A DNA stretch of 64,000 bases from Fistularia commersonii. Its lineage: Eukaryota > Chordata > Actinopteri > Syngnathiformes > Fistulariidae. The stretch covers positions 4,355,501-4,419,500 of the forward strand of contig JBBMNZ010000013.1 of NCBI GenBank assembly GCA_037954325.1. Direction: 5' to 3'. Shown one piece after another: positions 10,140-21,782 of the stretch (the stretch's first letter is position 1; every line of letters starts with the position of its first letter). Below the pieces are notes generated by a model. The model saw only the letters and a list, made by a program, of their open reading frames with translations, was not told where the DNA came from and did no database searches. Both the position numbers and the translations under genes were made by a program.

Positions 10140-13104
10140 TGCCAGCGGTTTCTATTGGAGAAAAAGAAACAAATACAAGAAGAAAAAAAAAAAATGGAAA
10201 AAGGGTGAGTCAGCCGGTTGAACTACACTCGTCTGTATAATAAACTATTTTTGGGGCAATTCCACTTTCAGTCAGACTCTCCTCATAGACATGGACACTG
10301 GTTGCAATACTGGAAACTCTTTTTAGCGATTATCACCTCCTCCCAACACCTTAGATTGAGCGTTTAATCCTTACATGCGTCTGAACAACGAGCTTCTCCG
10401 GAGTCACAGATCTCTCATGTTTCCCTTCACTCATCTCTTTTTCAGAGAGGTAAAAAAAGAAAAGAAAAAAATCAAAAAAAAAAAAAACCCTCATAACATA
10501 ATCCAGATGCTTCCATCTGATCAGAACCCTCTGCTTAAAAGTTAAAAGCTTATAAGTCATTGCTGCTGTTTAACCCTCAGTGGGGGGGGGATAGTGTAAT
10601 TTCAGCTCTGCTTTAAGTCTATATTAGAATTTCGGATTAACTTAATGTTTTCTAGCGATCTAATAGCAAATGCTGGCTGATGTGTTCAGTAGTTTCATTT
10701 TTTGGGTTCATTTTCCCCTGTTTTTTTTTTTTTTTTTTAAAGAGACTTCTTGCAAATTTGCTCTTGGCATTTCCCTTTTTGCTTTTCAATACTATTAAGC
10801 TGAGATTTGCTGAGGACACAATTTATTTAAAAAAAAAAAAAAAAAATGAACAATAGCCACCTCTTGATATTGCTTTTAAATAAAACAGGAAACCCTATCG
10901 TTAGGTTTAAAATATTCACTATATTTAAATCTGTCCAGAGTTATTTTGTCATCAATCCAAAGAAGAGGTGGATTAACCTACAACATGTCTGAGTAGATTT
11001 TTTTTTTTCTCAGATGTAGAAGGCAATCTTCATCACGCGTGTGTGTTTTTACATAAAAACAAAATGCAGATGTGCTGCCAGATTTAGATGAATTCACTAA
11101 AGCTGAAAGCGAACACCTCCGATATCTTCCCTGAATGAACTGTAACCCAGTAACCTCGCAGTGTTTCTGCTGACGAATAAATTATGCAATGACGAGCCGG
11201 CTGAAGCTTTAAGATCGTGTGGGCACCTCCATCTTTTCCTGCATTCACACGTTACACAACATTCATTCAAAAACATACACAGATGGCAGCCAACAGTTAC
11301 CACGACAACCCCCCTGCTCTCAAAACTCTATTCCTCCCCTGGTAGGGGAATGATGGGAAGGAGGAGTCTCATGCTGAATTTGAGAATCTCACACACACAC
11401 ACACAGAAGCACACACTGCACATCTGAAACACAAACACACACACACTAGATTGCATTATCCGGTGCAATCTCTGTGCTGAGATAGAGAGAGAAAAAAAAA
11501 AAAAAAGATGCATTGATGCTGGAAGGCAAAGAAGCTTTCCTCCACATGTGTTTCCACGCAGCACGCACGGTTAAACCTTAAAAAAACTGGATGCAGTTTT
11601 AGACGGGGTCACATCGACGGCCAAGTCGTTTGTTGAAGGGGAAAACGATAATTATGCAGATCCTTATCAGAGAGCGAGAACCCTTGAACCACTTCCACCT
11701 ACTTTCCGCAACCAACCCCCCACCAACGAGCTGCCATGGCGATGTTTGCGAACGGGAAAAATCACTGAGCTGACTCTCATTCACAGAGACAGAAAGAAAG
11801 AAAGAAAGAAAGAGAAAGAGACACAGATCATTCAGAGTTGGAGTGCGGACACTGGCTATGGAGAAACAAGGGTGGACTCAGCTGGCACGTTCTCTCGAAT
11901 ACAAAAAAGCAAGTATTCGCAGAAGTAACAAAAATGCATTTGTTGACAGCGGGTCAATAGACTTGACTCTTTTTTGCACTGGAACGTTCAGACGTTGTTC
12001 CAAAAATAAAAGGTTTAGTCTTATTTTCTATTCATCTTCTAACACATATAGTAGTTTGCTTGTTTTTCCACATATGTGAATTTATCAGATCTGAAATAGC
12101 TGACAGATGGTTTCCCCGGTTTGTCTTCAAAGGGAAGGAAGGAAGGAAGCTTGCATTTGCATTCTACCAACATCTGGATGTAACACTTTCCCAAAGTGAC
12201 TCCCCAAAGTGCTCGATTACAACTCCGCAATCTCTATTCATTATCATCTTTACATTGCAGGTCAGGACTTGGTATGTCGATATGTTGCCGAACAAGCGCG
12301 TGTTTGCGCGCTAAAAACGCAGCTCCAGCAAAAACCCGTGCCGACCACACGTGTTGAAGTTGAAAGCGAAGGAGGCCGAGCTGAAATTTTATAGTTAAAC
12401 GAAAACCCCAGGAAACTGGAACATTTAATGGGCCGCCAGGGAGCTACTGAGCATCTGTAACGTTCGGAAGCAAACAAAAGCCAGCAGTAAACCGTAGAAC
12501 TCAAACGACCTCATCCGCTGCGAGCATGCGGAGTGCAGCCACAACTTGACAGGGAACAAAATATGAATAAATAAAAAAAAATTAAAAAATTAATGGTAAA
12601 GTCTCGGTTTTCATTAATAAGTCAATTCAACTATGTTTCGGCAAACGTTGTGCAAACCAGGGACGCGGAGCGATTGACGAATCTGAAGTTCTGATAAGAA
12701 AATAGAGGAAAAAATCAGCAAAATTCAGCTGCATTTTCATAGTTAAAATGGGAAAAATGGCCTGGAAGCAGACCATCAGGAGCAACTTGTGCATCCAGTG
12801 TCTTTTCCCAAAGAAACTTCGACATGCAAACAGGAGGAGACAAGAATTATTCAAGAACCTTTAAAAGTAAATTTGAGAAATAAAATTCCATTTTCAAAAG
12901 GAACAAGTGCTCCATTACCGTCTCTAATATAGGGAGTTAGAAAAGTATAGATCAAGCACACTGTTACATAAAGTAATGATGAAAATCTATATTATTCGCA
13001 GGAATGCTATTACTTTATACCTCCAATGTTAAGTTCAGTTTTTACAGCTCGCTTTAATATTTGTATTCCATTCACTAATAGACGGATCAATTAATGTTGA
13101 GACA

Positions 13105-13141
<37 letters not shown>

Positions 13142-13565
13142 GTCAAACATCAACCAGATATTACTAAGACACCAAGGTCCAATAAATACATAATTAAAGT
13201 GTTCTATAAAACCTCCAGACGTTTCTGTCTGGGTTAAAAATCAGCAGTGGTTTTGCAGACACACAAAGATAAACTCCTGCACGTAGAAAACACACATCCC
13301 ACAAGCATCAACACACACTGACAACAAGGGTCTGGCCACTCTCAAGACACCTATACACACACACTCACACACACAGCTGTATGGAGATACTCCAAAGACA
13401 CGCTGTAGTGATCCTCACGATAGTAGCCCTGCCAAGTGCAATACTTGTGAAACATATGACCTAAAAACTACTCTGCCAGCAGGATGATTACAAGTTAGTG
13501 ACCCCGATGACTATTCAACCTAAACAGAAGTCTGTAGTTGCTTATCTCACATTCCGCTACACACA

Positions 13566-13597
<32 letters not shown>

Positions 13598-14800
13598 TGC
13601 ACAGACGACCCACCGAGCAGCAAACTGCAACCCTATCCCATTATGTGTTTCGTAATCACAATACGTCATATTGTTATTTCAAGGCTTTTATTGATGCAAA
13701 CATGAATAAAAGCTTGTTCTGTGCAGGCTCATCAGTGTGTGTTTACACTAATGCACGCATGGCTGCATCTCAGTGCATGCAAAGTGAGATACACTCATTT
13801 CCGAGATCTAAAAAAATAAAAAAAATAAAAAATATTAAAAAGACATCATCTGCCTTTCTTATCCTCATGAAGCAGGACATGGAGGTAGTATAGTAATATT
13901 TCAAACTGGTCATATTGTGTCAATACAAAAACGCTTATGCACACATTAGGTGTGTCGGTTGCATGTGACATTTCTAAAAGTACGGTTCAGCCAGTTTACT
14001 CAAAACTGTAGCCAGCAGCCAGAAAAGATGCATTCTGAAACAAACAGCTGCACCATTGCAGCTAATCCCATGGTATTTAGGATCACGCTTAAAAAAAAAA
14101 AATGCATTTAGTTTACTAATGGATGGTTGGTTGTCAAGGCAGAAACAAATAAACAGGAGAAAGTGTAGTGCAAAGTGAAGCTCCAGCATCCTGAGACCAA
14201 TGCATTTGCTCTAAAAACAGGCCAATCGTGCAGGAGTGTGTGTATGCGTGTGTGTGTGTGTGGCAGCACAAGTCTGTCCACCGGTGTGTGTATTCACGTC
14301 AACGAGACAAGGCCCCGCCGGTGCACAGGCCCGGGTTAAGGAACCGCCAACCGTTGCAGGCTGCAGTCTGCACGGTTTTCCGCCAACCACACCCCGCGGC
14401 GGCGGATCTACTGCAGCATCCTCCTCCTCCTCCTCTTCCTCATCTTCCTCCTCTTTCCTCCTCTAGCCTCCGAGCCCCGGGTGTCCTTCCCACCCCCCCG
14501 TGCAAACATGCCGATCAAATCCACCCTCCCGACCCATCCGTCGCGGAGGTCCGCCATGCAGAGGCTCCAAAGTAGCTAAAATATTAATCTGGAGCAAATG
14601 TCACCAGCGGGGCTTGAAAGCTAAGCTACTTCCTGGTAGGTTGATGCCACGCCGGTTCTCACACCAGCGATCGATCGATCGTTTCCGATCCGATGTTTTG
14701 CACCGGATCCCCGGGTGACGAGGCTCCGGAGGCGGTTGGAGGAAAAGCCCCGGGGAAAACGCGCGATGCGCGGTGGCGGGGGAGGGGGGGAACCCGGTTG
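10140..14800. other. Putative 5' UTR intron of JAKMIP1; no coding exon found
   Basis: This is AT-rich unique sequence with simple repeats: poly(T) near 10720, poly(A) near 10830, CA near 11390, (GAAA)n near 11795, CA at 13107-13138 and a CA-to-CG tract at 13559-13596. The longest open frames run through simple repeats and lack splice context or family resemblance. Confidence 0.5.
14400..14465. repeat. CCT/CTT-rich simple repeat
   Basis: An imperfect pyrimidine trinucleotide tract (cctcctcctcctcttcctc...) at the edge of the GC-rich JAKMIP1 promoter region. Confidence 0.8.
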
Positions 14801-15012
14801 TCACTCACCTGAAAACGGGCGAAGGGTCGGCGTGGGGAGTCGGTGAACCGGTTGCTTCGTATATCCGCCTCACATCCGGGAAGGGAGATTGTGCAACCCA
14901 CGCGTGGGGAGGGCTCCGGATGCGAACACGGGAAGTTCACGGTGTGCGTAAGGACACCGGCTGGTGGCGGGGGTCGGTGTTTCAACCGGTGTGGATTTTA
15001 ATCCATGGATGG

Positions 15013-15044
<32 letters not shown>

Positions 15045-15340
15045 GAGGTTGGGTTCTCCACGGTTGCACATGTCCGTTCACTCCACGCCCACACCCACGC
15101 ACACCGGTGAGCCCTGCGCTTTTCTTATCCCCGCCGCCATGTCTGTGACTCGATGACGACGAGATCGTGGGAAGTGAGGGAATGAAATAAGAAAAAAAAA
15201 AAAAGAAAAGAAAAAAAAGCCGGGCGGGCGTCGCCGGTAGCGTGTTAGAAGCGCGACACCTGACTGCGTGTCCAAGAATGACACGCCGCGCGGGGAGTGA
15301 CGCCGGCGCTGCGTCACCTACGTCGTCCGGCGGAGACACG
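14600..15340 (-). promoter_or_regulatory. jakmip1: CpG-rich promoter region and putative noncoding exon 1 of JAKMIP1
   Basis: CpG density rises sharply compared with the flanks. On the minus strand a consensus splice donor (ttttcag followed by gtgagtgac) ends a candidate exon at 14809, which could join the acceptor near 10131. The region also holds a long poly(A) tract (about 15011-15041) and CRE-like TGACG/ACGTC motifs near 15300-15330. Promoter and exon status are inferred from composition and a single donor. Confidence 0.5.
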
Positions 15341-15642
15341 CTCCGTTTATTATAATGACCTGGATTTTATTTTAATCTTTTTTTTTTTTTAAATAAATAT
15401 AAAAATAGATATTATATCTTCCCTATGCATGTGCAGGTGAATGGCCCTGGTGTATAAGAAAAAATAAAAAGAAATATGACAAATAATTTACCAATGAAAT
15501 GAGCTATTTTAGTCATTATTTCCACAAAATATGGACCGTTACTATGTTTTTCTCAAAATATGAAAAAAAATCCTGAACCATTAGTCAAGTAAACATTTTT
15601 ACCAATTATTTTCTTAATAATAATATTACAGGACTGTCACAG

Positions 15643-15900
15643 AAAATTAGAATATTGTGATAAAGTTCTTTATCTTCTGTAATGCTATTACAAAAACAAA
15701 AATGTCATACATTCTGGATTCATTACAAATCAGCTGAAATATTGCAAGCCTTTTATTATTTTAATATTGCTGATTATGGCTTACATCTTGAGAAAACTTA
15801 AAAATCCTAGCTCAAAATATTAGAATATCATGAAAAAGTCATTTTTGTTTTTTAATTGCATTACAGAAGATAAAGAACTTTATCACAATATTCTGTGATT
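15643..15900. mobile_element. Fold-back MITE with long terminal inverted repeats
   Basis: The left arm (acagaaaattagaatattg, then tgataaagttctttatcttc) is the inverse of the right arm near 15840-15897. The arms are about 60 bp and almost identical apart from an 8-base gap ('aaattag' region). There is no internal coding frame. Length and structure fit a non-autonomous DNA transposon, and the 'ttagaatatcatgaaaaagt' interior resembles widely distributed fish Tc1/mariner-type elements. Confidence 0.75.
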
Positions 15901-18900
15901 GATTATTATGATTGATAAGAAATATAAAATCAGCAAAGAATCCTTGCATACTTTGAAAATGTACCAAAGTCAACATTTCCCTCTCAAGAAGTTAACATGA
16001 TTTTTTTATAAGAGTTATCATGGACAAGGGGTCAGATAAAGAAGCTTTCAGAGACATCAGCAAATTATCTTTGAGATCCAAATGACTAAGATGAAGTCTT
16101 CAATTAAACTAAATCAAATTAAAATCAAATTAAATCTTCAATTAAACTAGAATGATTGTTGTTGTTGTTTTCATCTCGAAACAAGCATAAACAGTATGCC
16201 ATACCCAAAACCTCATCTAACACTATATTACAAACCCTGTATTTAGACGTTTGAAAATTTCTTTTTTTTTTCTCGAAAGAGCCACCGGTTCTTATCGGTT
16301 GTCACGGTGAATTGAAATTGACCTCAACCATCACCATCAGCGCAGCTGGCGATCAGACGGATGCTTTATCTTTAACCGTGACGCCAAACTGGTGAAAGAG
16401 ACGCTGCACTTCCAGCAGCGCTCTAATTTCATTTCCTTTATCTTAGACCATATGCTTCAGAAAATCCTAAAAGTAGGTGAAATAATCTGACAATATGAAA
16501 GTGCAGTGAGTGTGACCCAGATTCGGCGGGGTGCATTACTTACGCACAGCCGCTTGTCTCTGCCTCCCTGTGTCTGTCTGTCCGTCTGCATGCTGTCACT
16601 GCAGGACACCAGAGGAAGTAGTAGAGCATCGATAGATAAAGGATCAATTGTGCACATCCTCTCCCGTGATGGCTGCTCACTGACCTCCGCCAGAATTTAG
16701 AGTTCAATATTTTTGTTCACAATATGATGGTAGGGTTGTAATGTAAAGCTGCGAGTATTACTTTGGTTTCCTGAGATGGGCTGACTCAAGAGAGCGGTAA
16801 TGAGTTCTGTATGTTGTTTTACAAAAGGCACCGAGTTTTTTTTTTTTTTTTTCCCAATCATGTTTTACCCGGGAGACACAGAGGTTCCCTTGGCTGGGGA
16901 ACCGAAGAATCGGCGAGTGTCGAGAGACATGAGGAGTTATTTTGTTGTAGCTATTACATAATCACATTCAACTCATGCATAAGCGGTGCCCATGATAAAC
17001 TCCATGTATTAATGACTGCTGGCGAATGGCATTTTGGAAAAAAAAAAGCGTAGAATCAAATGTGGAATAAGTTAAAGTAACCAGCCGGGATGGAATACGA
17101 ACACATGCAAAAGGCCACTGAATGAAACATTTAATAGCTCTCGCTTTATTGCTGAAAGAAGTCACCAAACTGACACATTTTCCAAGATGTAAACGCAAGC
17201 GCCCAATCTGAAGTGCTCGTGGTGACGCAATAGTTTCATATGAGGGTAATTATGCTCCCTGGGCATGACTCACCAACCTAAGTTACTAAGAAAAATCCAA
17301 ACCCCTTGCCCCATATCCAAAAACCGTGCTTATTTCAGCTGTAGACACTGTTTAAACACACTAAAACAAATGTGCTTATTTTTCGAACAAAGGTAAGCTA
17401 TCCGGCGTTCAGTGGAAATACCGTCTCTACCGTCATTAAATGTTCCAATAAGCAATCCTGCACTTAACTTCCCGCCACCCACAATGACAATAAAAGTTGT
17501 TATTTTCCTCAGCTGCATGGCAAAGAACATGAAAATAAAAAAATATTGCAATATTTTCTAAGATAGAATTTCCAGAAAATAATGATCAATGATTCTTTCT
17601 GTTAGTAATATTAATTATGTTCAGCTGTATTATCAAAATATTTCAGAATAATGAACCACAAAGACTTGTTTTGACATCTTAATTCTCGTTAAATACTCAA
17701 GCTGAGCGGAGGGATTTTGCACAACTCCCCCCCCCCCTTTTACGATCACTAATTCTTAACTTTTCTACTTCAGTACCAAAACAGCCACAGGTTTGTACAT
17801 TCAAGTTGAGATGGAAGATAAAAAAGGGGCAGAAATAACCCTGTCGGAATCACATCAGATATTTGTGATGCCATATAATTATGTTGGATGATTCTACATT
17901 ATTGAATTTTATTGAAATTCCTCATTGCACGTAATAATTATACACAACATTTTTTAAACACATTTCTTGCTTGTGGCCCTCCAGTAATACAATATGTTTT
18001 CCCGTAGAGACGAGAGGGCTGCCTTGAAAATAGATATATACATATTTACCGCAATCAATGTCCATTCTCATATATGGTTGCTATGGTTACTGACCTCCTC
18101 CACAGGTTTTTCCATTCCGAGTCAGTTGATCTATATAACATTTAGAGGGAGCCGGTGGGGAAGCCTGCACATTTCACAAGGACAGCGTCAAGGAAATGAG
18201 TCATTTGGAATAATGATCTCTGCACCGTTACATCATGCGATCTGAAATTTTGTGAAAAAAAGATTACTCTCTAGGATACATGCGCTGTGGAGAGGATACA
18301 GAGACGTAAACATGCAAATATAAAACACGCTTTAACTAGTTTCTCTAATCGCCTGAGTCACGAGCGCTTGACAAAGAGATTGAGGGATCAGGTCGGGTCG
18401 GTGTATTTTGGAGATTAGCATAATTGGAATATCTGGACTCTAAACAAGCTTATTATTGCATATATCCATCTTGAGCAGATTTGCCTAATTTAGTAAGGAC
18501 TGCATCCGCAAGGACGTGTTTCAATGCCGATGTTACAGACAGATTGCCTTTGGATGCGTGTATAGTATAGGGCCCCAGTTTATCCTCTCAACTGGATTGC
18601 GTTAATCTACTAATCAAGATCCATTTACATAACTGCTTCAGTGCAGCTGCATTTAAGTAATCGCCTCCCTCGTTTTGTTTTTTTCCCCCACCATGTGGTA
18701 ACTTTCTCAGATTTAGACTTGAACTTTAATCTTGGTATTTCCCCCGAGTCCCACGGTTTCAATCCATTTTATTTTTACAGGTTCACCCATCAGTGAGACA
18801 AAGAGTCCAAGAAATTTACATACTGTGAAAAAGAAAAGTATGCACAAAAAGCAGAAGCAAAAATGCCTTCACAACATGGACAATATTCATATAGAAGTAA

Positions 18901-19020
18901 CATTTCAGTATATTAGCTGGTCTCTTGAAAGAGTACGTCACACCATACTGTTATAATTTTCTCATATGGTGTTTTTTACTCATGTACAAAAAAAATGACA
19001 TACATATAGAGCCCCCTTCT
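15900..19020. other. Intergenic DNA between JAKMIP1 and WFS1; mostly unique sequence
   Basis: No gene is seen. Two stretches are non-repetitive and rich in TAAT/ATTA and POU-like motifs (17830-17950, and 18290-18560 with atgcaaat near 18315). They look like candidate conserved regulatory DNA, but conservation cannot be judged from one sequence. Confidence 0.4.
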
Positions 19021-19029
19021 TATTCTTTT

Positions 19030-19305
19030 TTACATTCATCCATCCATTCATTCACTATCTATACAACTTCTCCTGCACTCATGGTTGCAGAAGCCCATCC
19101 TAGCCAGACATACAACCATTCACTCTCTCATTCACACATCGCATAGACAAACAACCATTCATTCCTTCATTCATACAATTTAGGGTCTGCCTGTTTTTTA
19201 GAACTGGGAGGAAACCAGAGAACCCAGAAGAAACCCATGCAGACACTGGGAGAACATATAAACTCCATATAGAAAGGCCCTTGTTGTGAGGCGGAAGCCC
19301 TAATA
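19030..19305 (-). repeat. SINE-like dispersed repeat, minus orientation
   Basis: Read in reverse, it has the familiar fish block 'gtttcctccca', 'gggtttcttctgggt', 'atggttgtttgtct', and a tail 'gaatgaatggatggatgaatg'-like sequence at its 3' end. It is homologous to the copies at 19311-19445 and 49195-49505. Confidence 0.7.
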
Positions 19306-19310
19306 ACAAT

Positions 19311-19445
19311 TCATGGTGGCCAAAACATGTGGTAGGTTCATTGGAGACCCTAAATTGCCCAGATGTGTAAATGAGGGAGTGACTGGTGGTTTGTCTCTAT
19401 GTGGCCCTGTGATCGACTGGTGGGTCCAGGGTGAACGCCAACTCT
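19311..19445 (+). repeat. SINE-like dispersed repeat fragment, plus orientation
   Basis: It reads 'gaccctaaattgcccagatg', 'ggtttgtctctatgtggccc', 'tgatcgactgg', the central part of the same repeat family as 19030-19305 but on the opposite strand. The two copies are therefore head to head. Confidence 0.7.
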
Positions 19446-20669
19446 TGCAATAATAATATTAGTATTAATTGACAATTTATTATTCATATTACCCACTAAT
19501 AATATCAATAATGGTTGCACCTAACTATCCTTTCTTATATCTGGTTTTAGATACATTATTATTTTATAGCAATAATTATAATGTTATATAGTTATCGCGT
19601 CAGGCTGTGGTCATCTTCTCTCGTCTTCTGTGCAATAAATGCTTTACCGTACAACAACCCCTACTTATATACATAATTACTACATGTAATCATATAGATG
19701 TACTTGTAAATACATATGTGTACGCGTTACATATATGCTTACATACCTTTAACTTTAATTTTATTTATTTATTTTGATCTTTACTGTTCTTTTTATTTTA
19801 TTTTAATTATTCACTATCTTATTCTTTATTTTTATATAGAGTTCTATTTTATTTATTATTCCCAACTTGACTCTGTAGCAGGAGTTGCTTTCAACGAGCA
19901 ATAACGTATATAACGTGAATCAGAATACGTCAATAACGTATCCTGATTCATTCTATCTATATTGTCGTTTAGTTCTGATTGTGCATTTTTCACTCTTGCT
20001 GTTCCTTTATGTTGTCCATTATCATCCCTGATGTTGTTGCTGTCTATTTATTCGTGGGTGTCTTGCTATCTTCCGTCTTTTGTCTCTCTGTTAACATTTA
20101 TGTACATATTTATTTTTTATTTTACATTTGACATTATAACTGGTACGCTACTGTGACAAAGTAATTGCAATGAAGTTGATCTTATCATATAATGCCGTAT
20201 TATTATTATTATTATTAATAATAATAATAATAATAATGGTAGTTATGTTGCTGTTCAAAATATGAGAAGATGACTACATCCTGAAACAATAAATGTATTA
20301 TATAATCATATGATCTGAAAACATTTGTTTAGATGTAAAAAACGGGGCAACCATTCGTGCATTTTCTTTAAATGCTGATTTAATGCTAATGTTTCCACTT
20401 AAAAGAAATGAGAAATTCGACCCAAGAATAGTAGTTTGTGCAGAATAAAAATAGCTGCTGCCATCTGCTGACTAAAAACGGATTGCACGTAGCAGTGTTT
20501 AACACCATAGTGTAGAAACCTAAGCTCTGAGGTAGATAATGTAAGTTTGCTTTATTATAATTATCATTTATAAGTTACTACTAACTTTATTAACTTGATA
20601 AAAGCGCCTCAGTGTACCTTTTTATCGGTGATCGATTGCTCCTAACTGATAGGTGCAGATGAACGCTTC

Positions 20670-20926
20670 ACCTTTCAAGCCAATCACAATAGCCGATAAA
20701 TACCATTTTCCTCCTTGTGTCCAATCATAACAGAAGACACCGGAAGTGGGCGTGAACGTCGAGCGCAAAGGTTCGCAGACTTTGCGTGTTGTGTTTGGAT
20801 ACTGACCGCCGGCTGTTATTGAAAGGGAAAGAGAAGAATGGCAGAAGACCTGGATTAGAAAATACTTTTCTCAAAACTTACTTTTTTCCCCTCTGAAGTC
20901 TTAATAACAACACCGTGCCGTTAAAG
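20670..20926 (+). promoter_or_regulatory. wfs1: WFS1 promoter and noncoding exon 1, with a short upstream ORF
   Basis: Two CCAAT boxes (20680-20684, 20721-20725) and an ETS-type ACCGGAAGT (about 20739-20747) precede a GC-rich start region. A consensus donor (ttaaag followed by gtgagtgg) ends a noncoding exon at 20926. That exon contains a complete upstream ORF at 20838-20858 (peptide MAEDLD). The arrangement fits a housekeeping, TATA-less promoter. The transcription start is not determined. Confidence 0.65.
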
Positions 20927-21782
20927 GTGAGTGGACAGTAGTGCGCATGTAATCGAATGTTATTAGCATTAGCAGTGAAGCCAAATCCACTAGCGTTCTC
21001 CCTCAGTTTAATATAATGCATGTACATTATGTACAACTGTTGTCAACTTCATAAATTTTTTGTCGTTGAAATTTCTTTTTTTTTGAGCGTGTTCTTCAAG
21101 CCCACTTCCAACTTCATCCTGAATTAAGTGTCAGCAGTGAAGCGTCCTTTTAGTGACGGAGGGGGACTTTCCGTGTGATGTGTCCAGTCGGGCCGAGTGA
21201 CGGATGTCACCGTCTCAATATAGCCTCTCCGGGCTTCCTTATCGAGGTCAAGCCCACCCTGCAAACCACCTGTTTGCTCTGCTGACGGGCACAAAGATTT
21301 TACACAGCTGAAACTCGACTAAACTCGACAAGCCAAGCTGTGATTGGTTTATCCCGCAAGCTAAATTTAGTTCGAATACTGATAAACGCCCCCCTGTTTT
21401 GGATGGACTGTTTTTAGGCAATCCAAACACTCTAATTGTGGTTATTTCGCCCTCTGAGGTAAATAGTATCTACTACTGTTTAATATATTAGATTAAAATC
21501 CAACTCTGAAGTTGTATTTTTGCACCTAGTTTAAGATTTGGGGGTAAACCCCTCTGAGTGTCAGTAATTCGGGAAAGTTTTGACGGGTGAAGGGTTTAAG
21601 AAATTTGTGATCCGGAAGGTGATGTCAGTCAAAGAATAAAACTTCAATAGGATATTTTACTGGTCAACAGGTGTTGTCACCTTCAGCCACACCTTTCGGT
21701 TGTTTTCCCATTTCGCATTCACTCAGTTTTATGATTCTGTTTCCAAATGTCCACAGTGTCTCTGCATTTGTTTGTTCCGGCA

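Noticed and set aside
15135..15158. Plus-strand ATG with strong Kozak context (gccgccatgtct)
   Set aside because: It opens only five codons (MSVTR) before a stop, and no plus-strand gene starts here.
14998..15339. Frames with long Phe or Lys runs near 15 kb
   Set aside because: They are translations of homopolymer A/T tracts in the CpG-rich promoter region.
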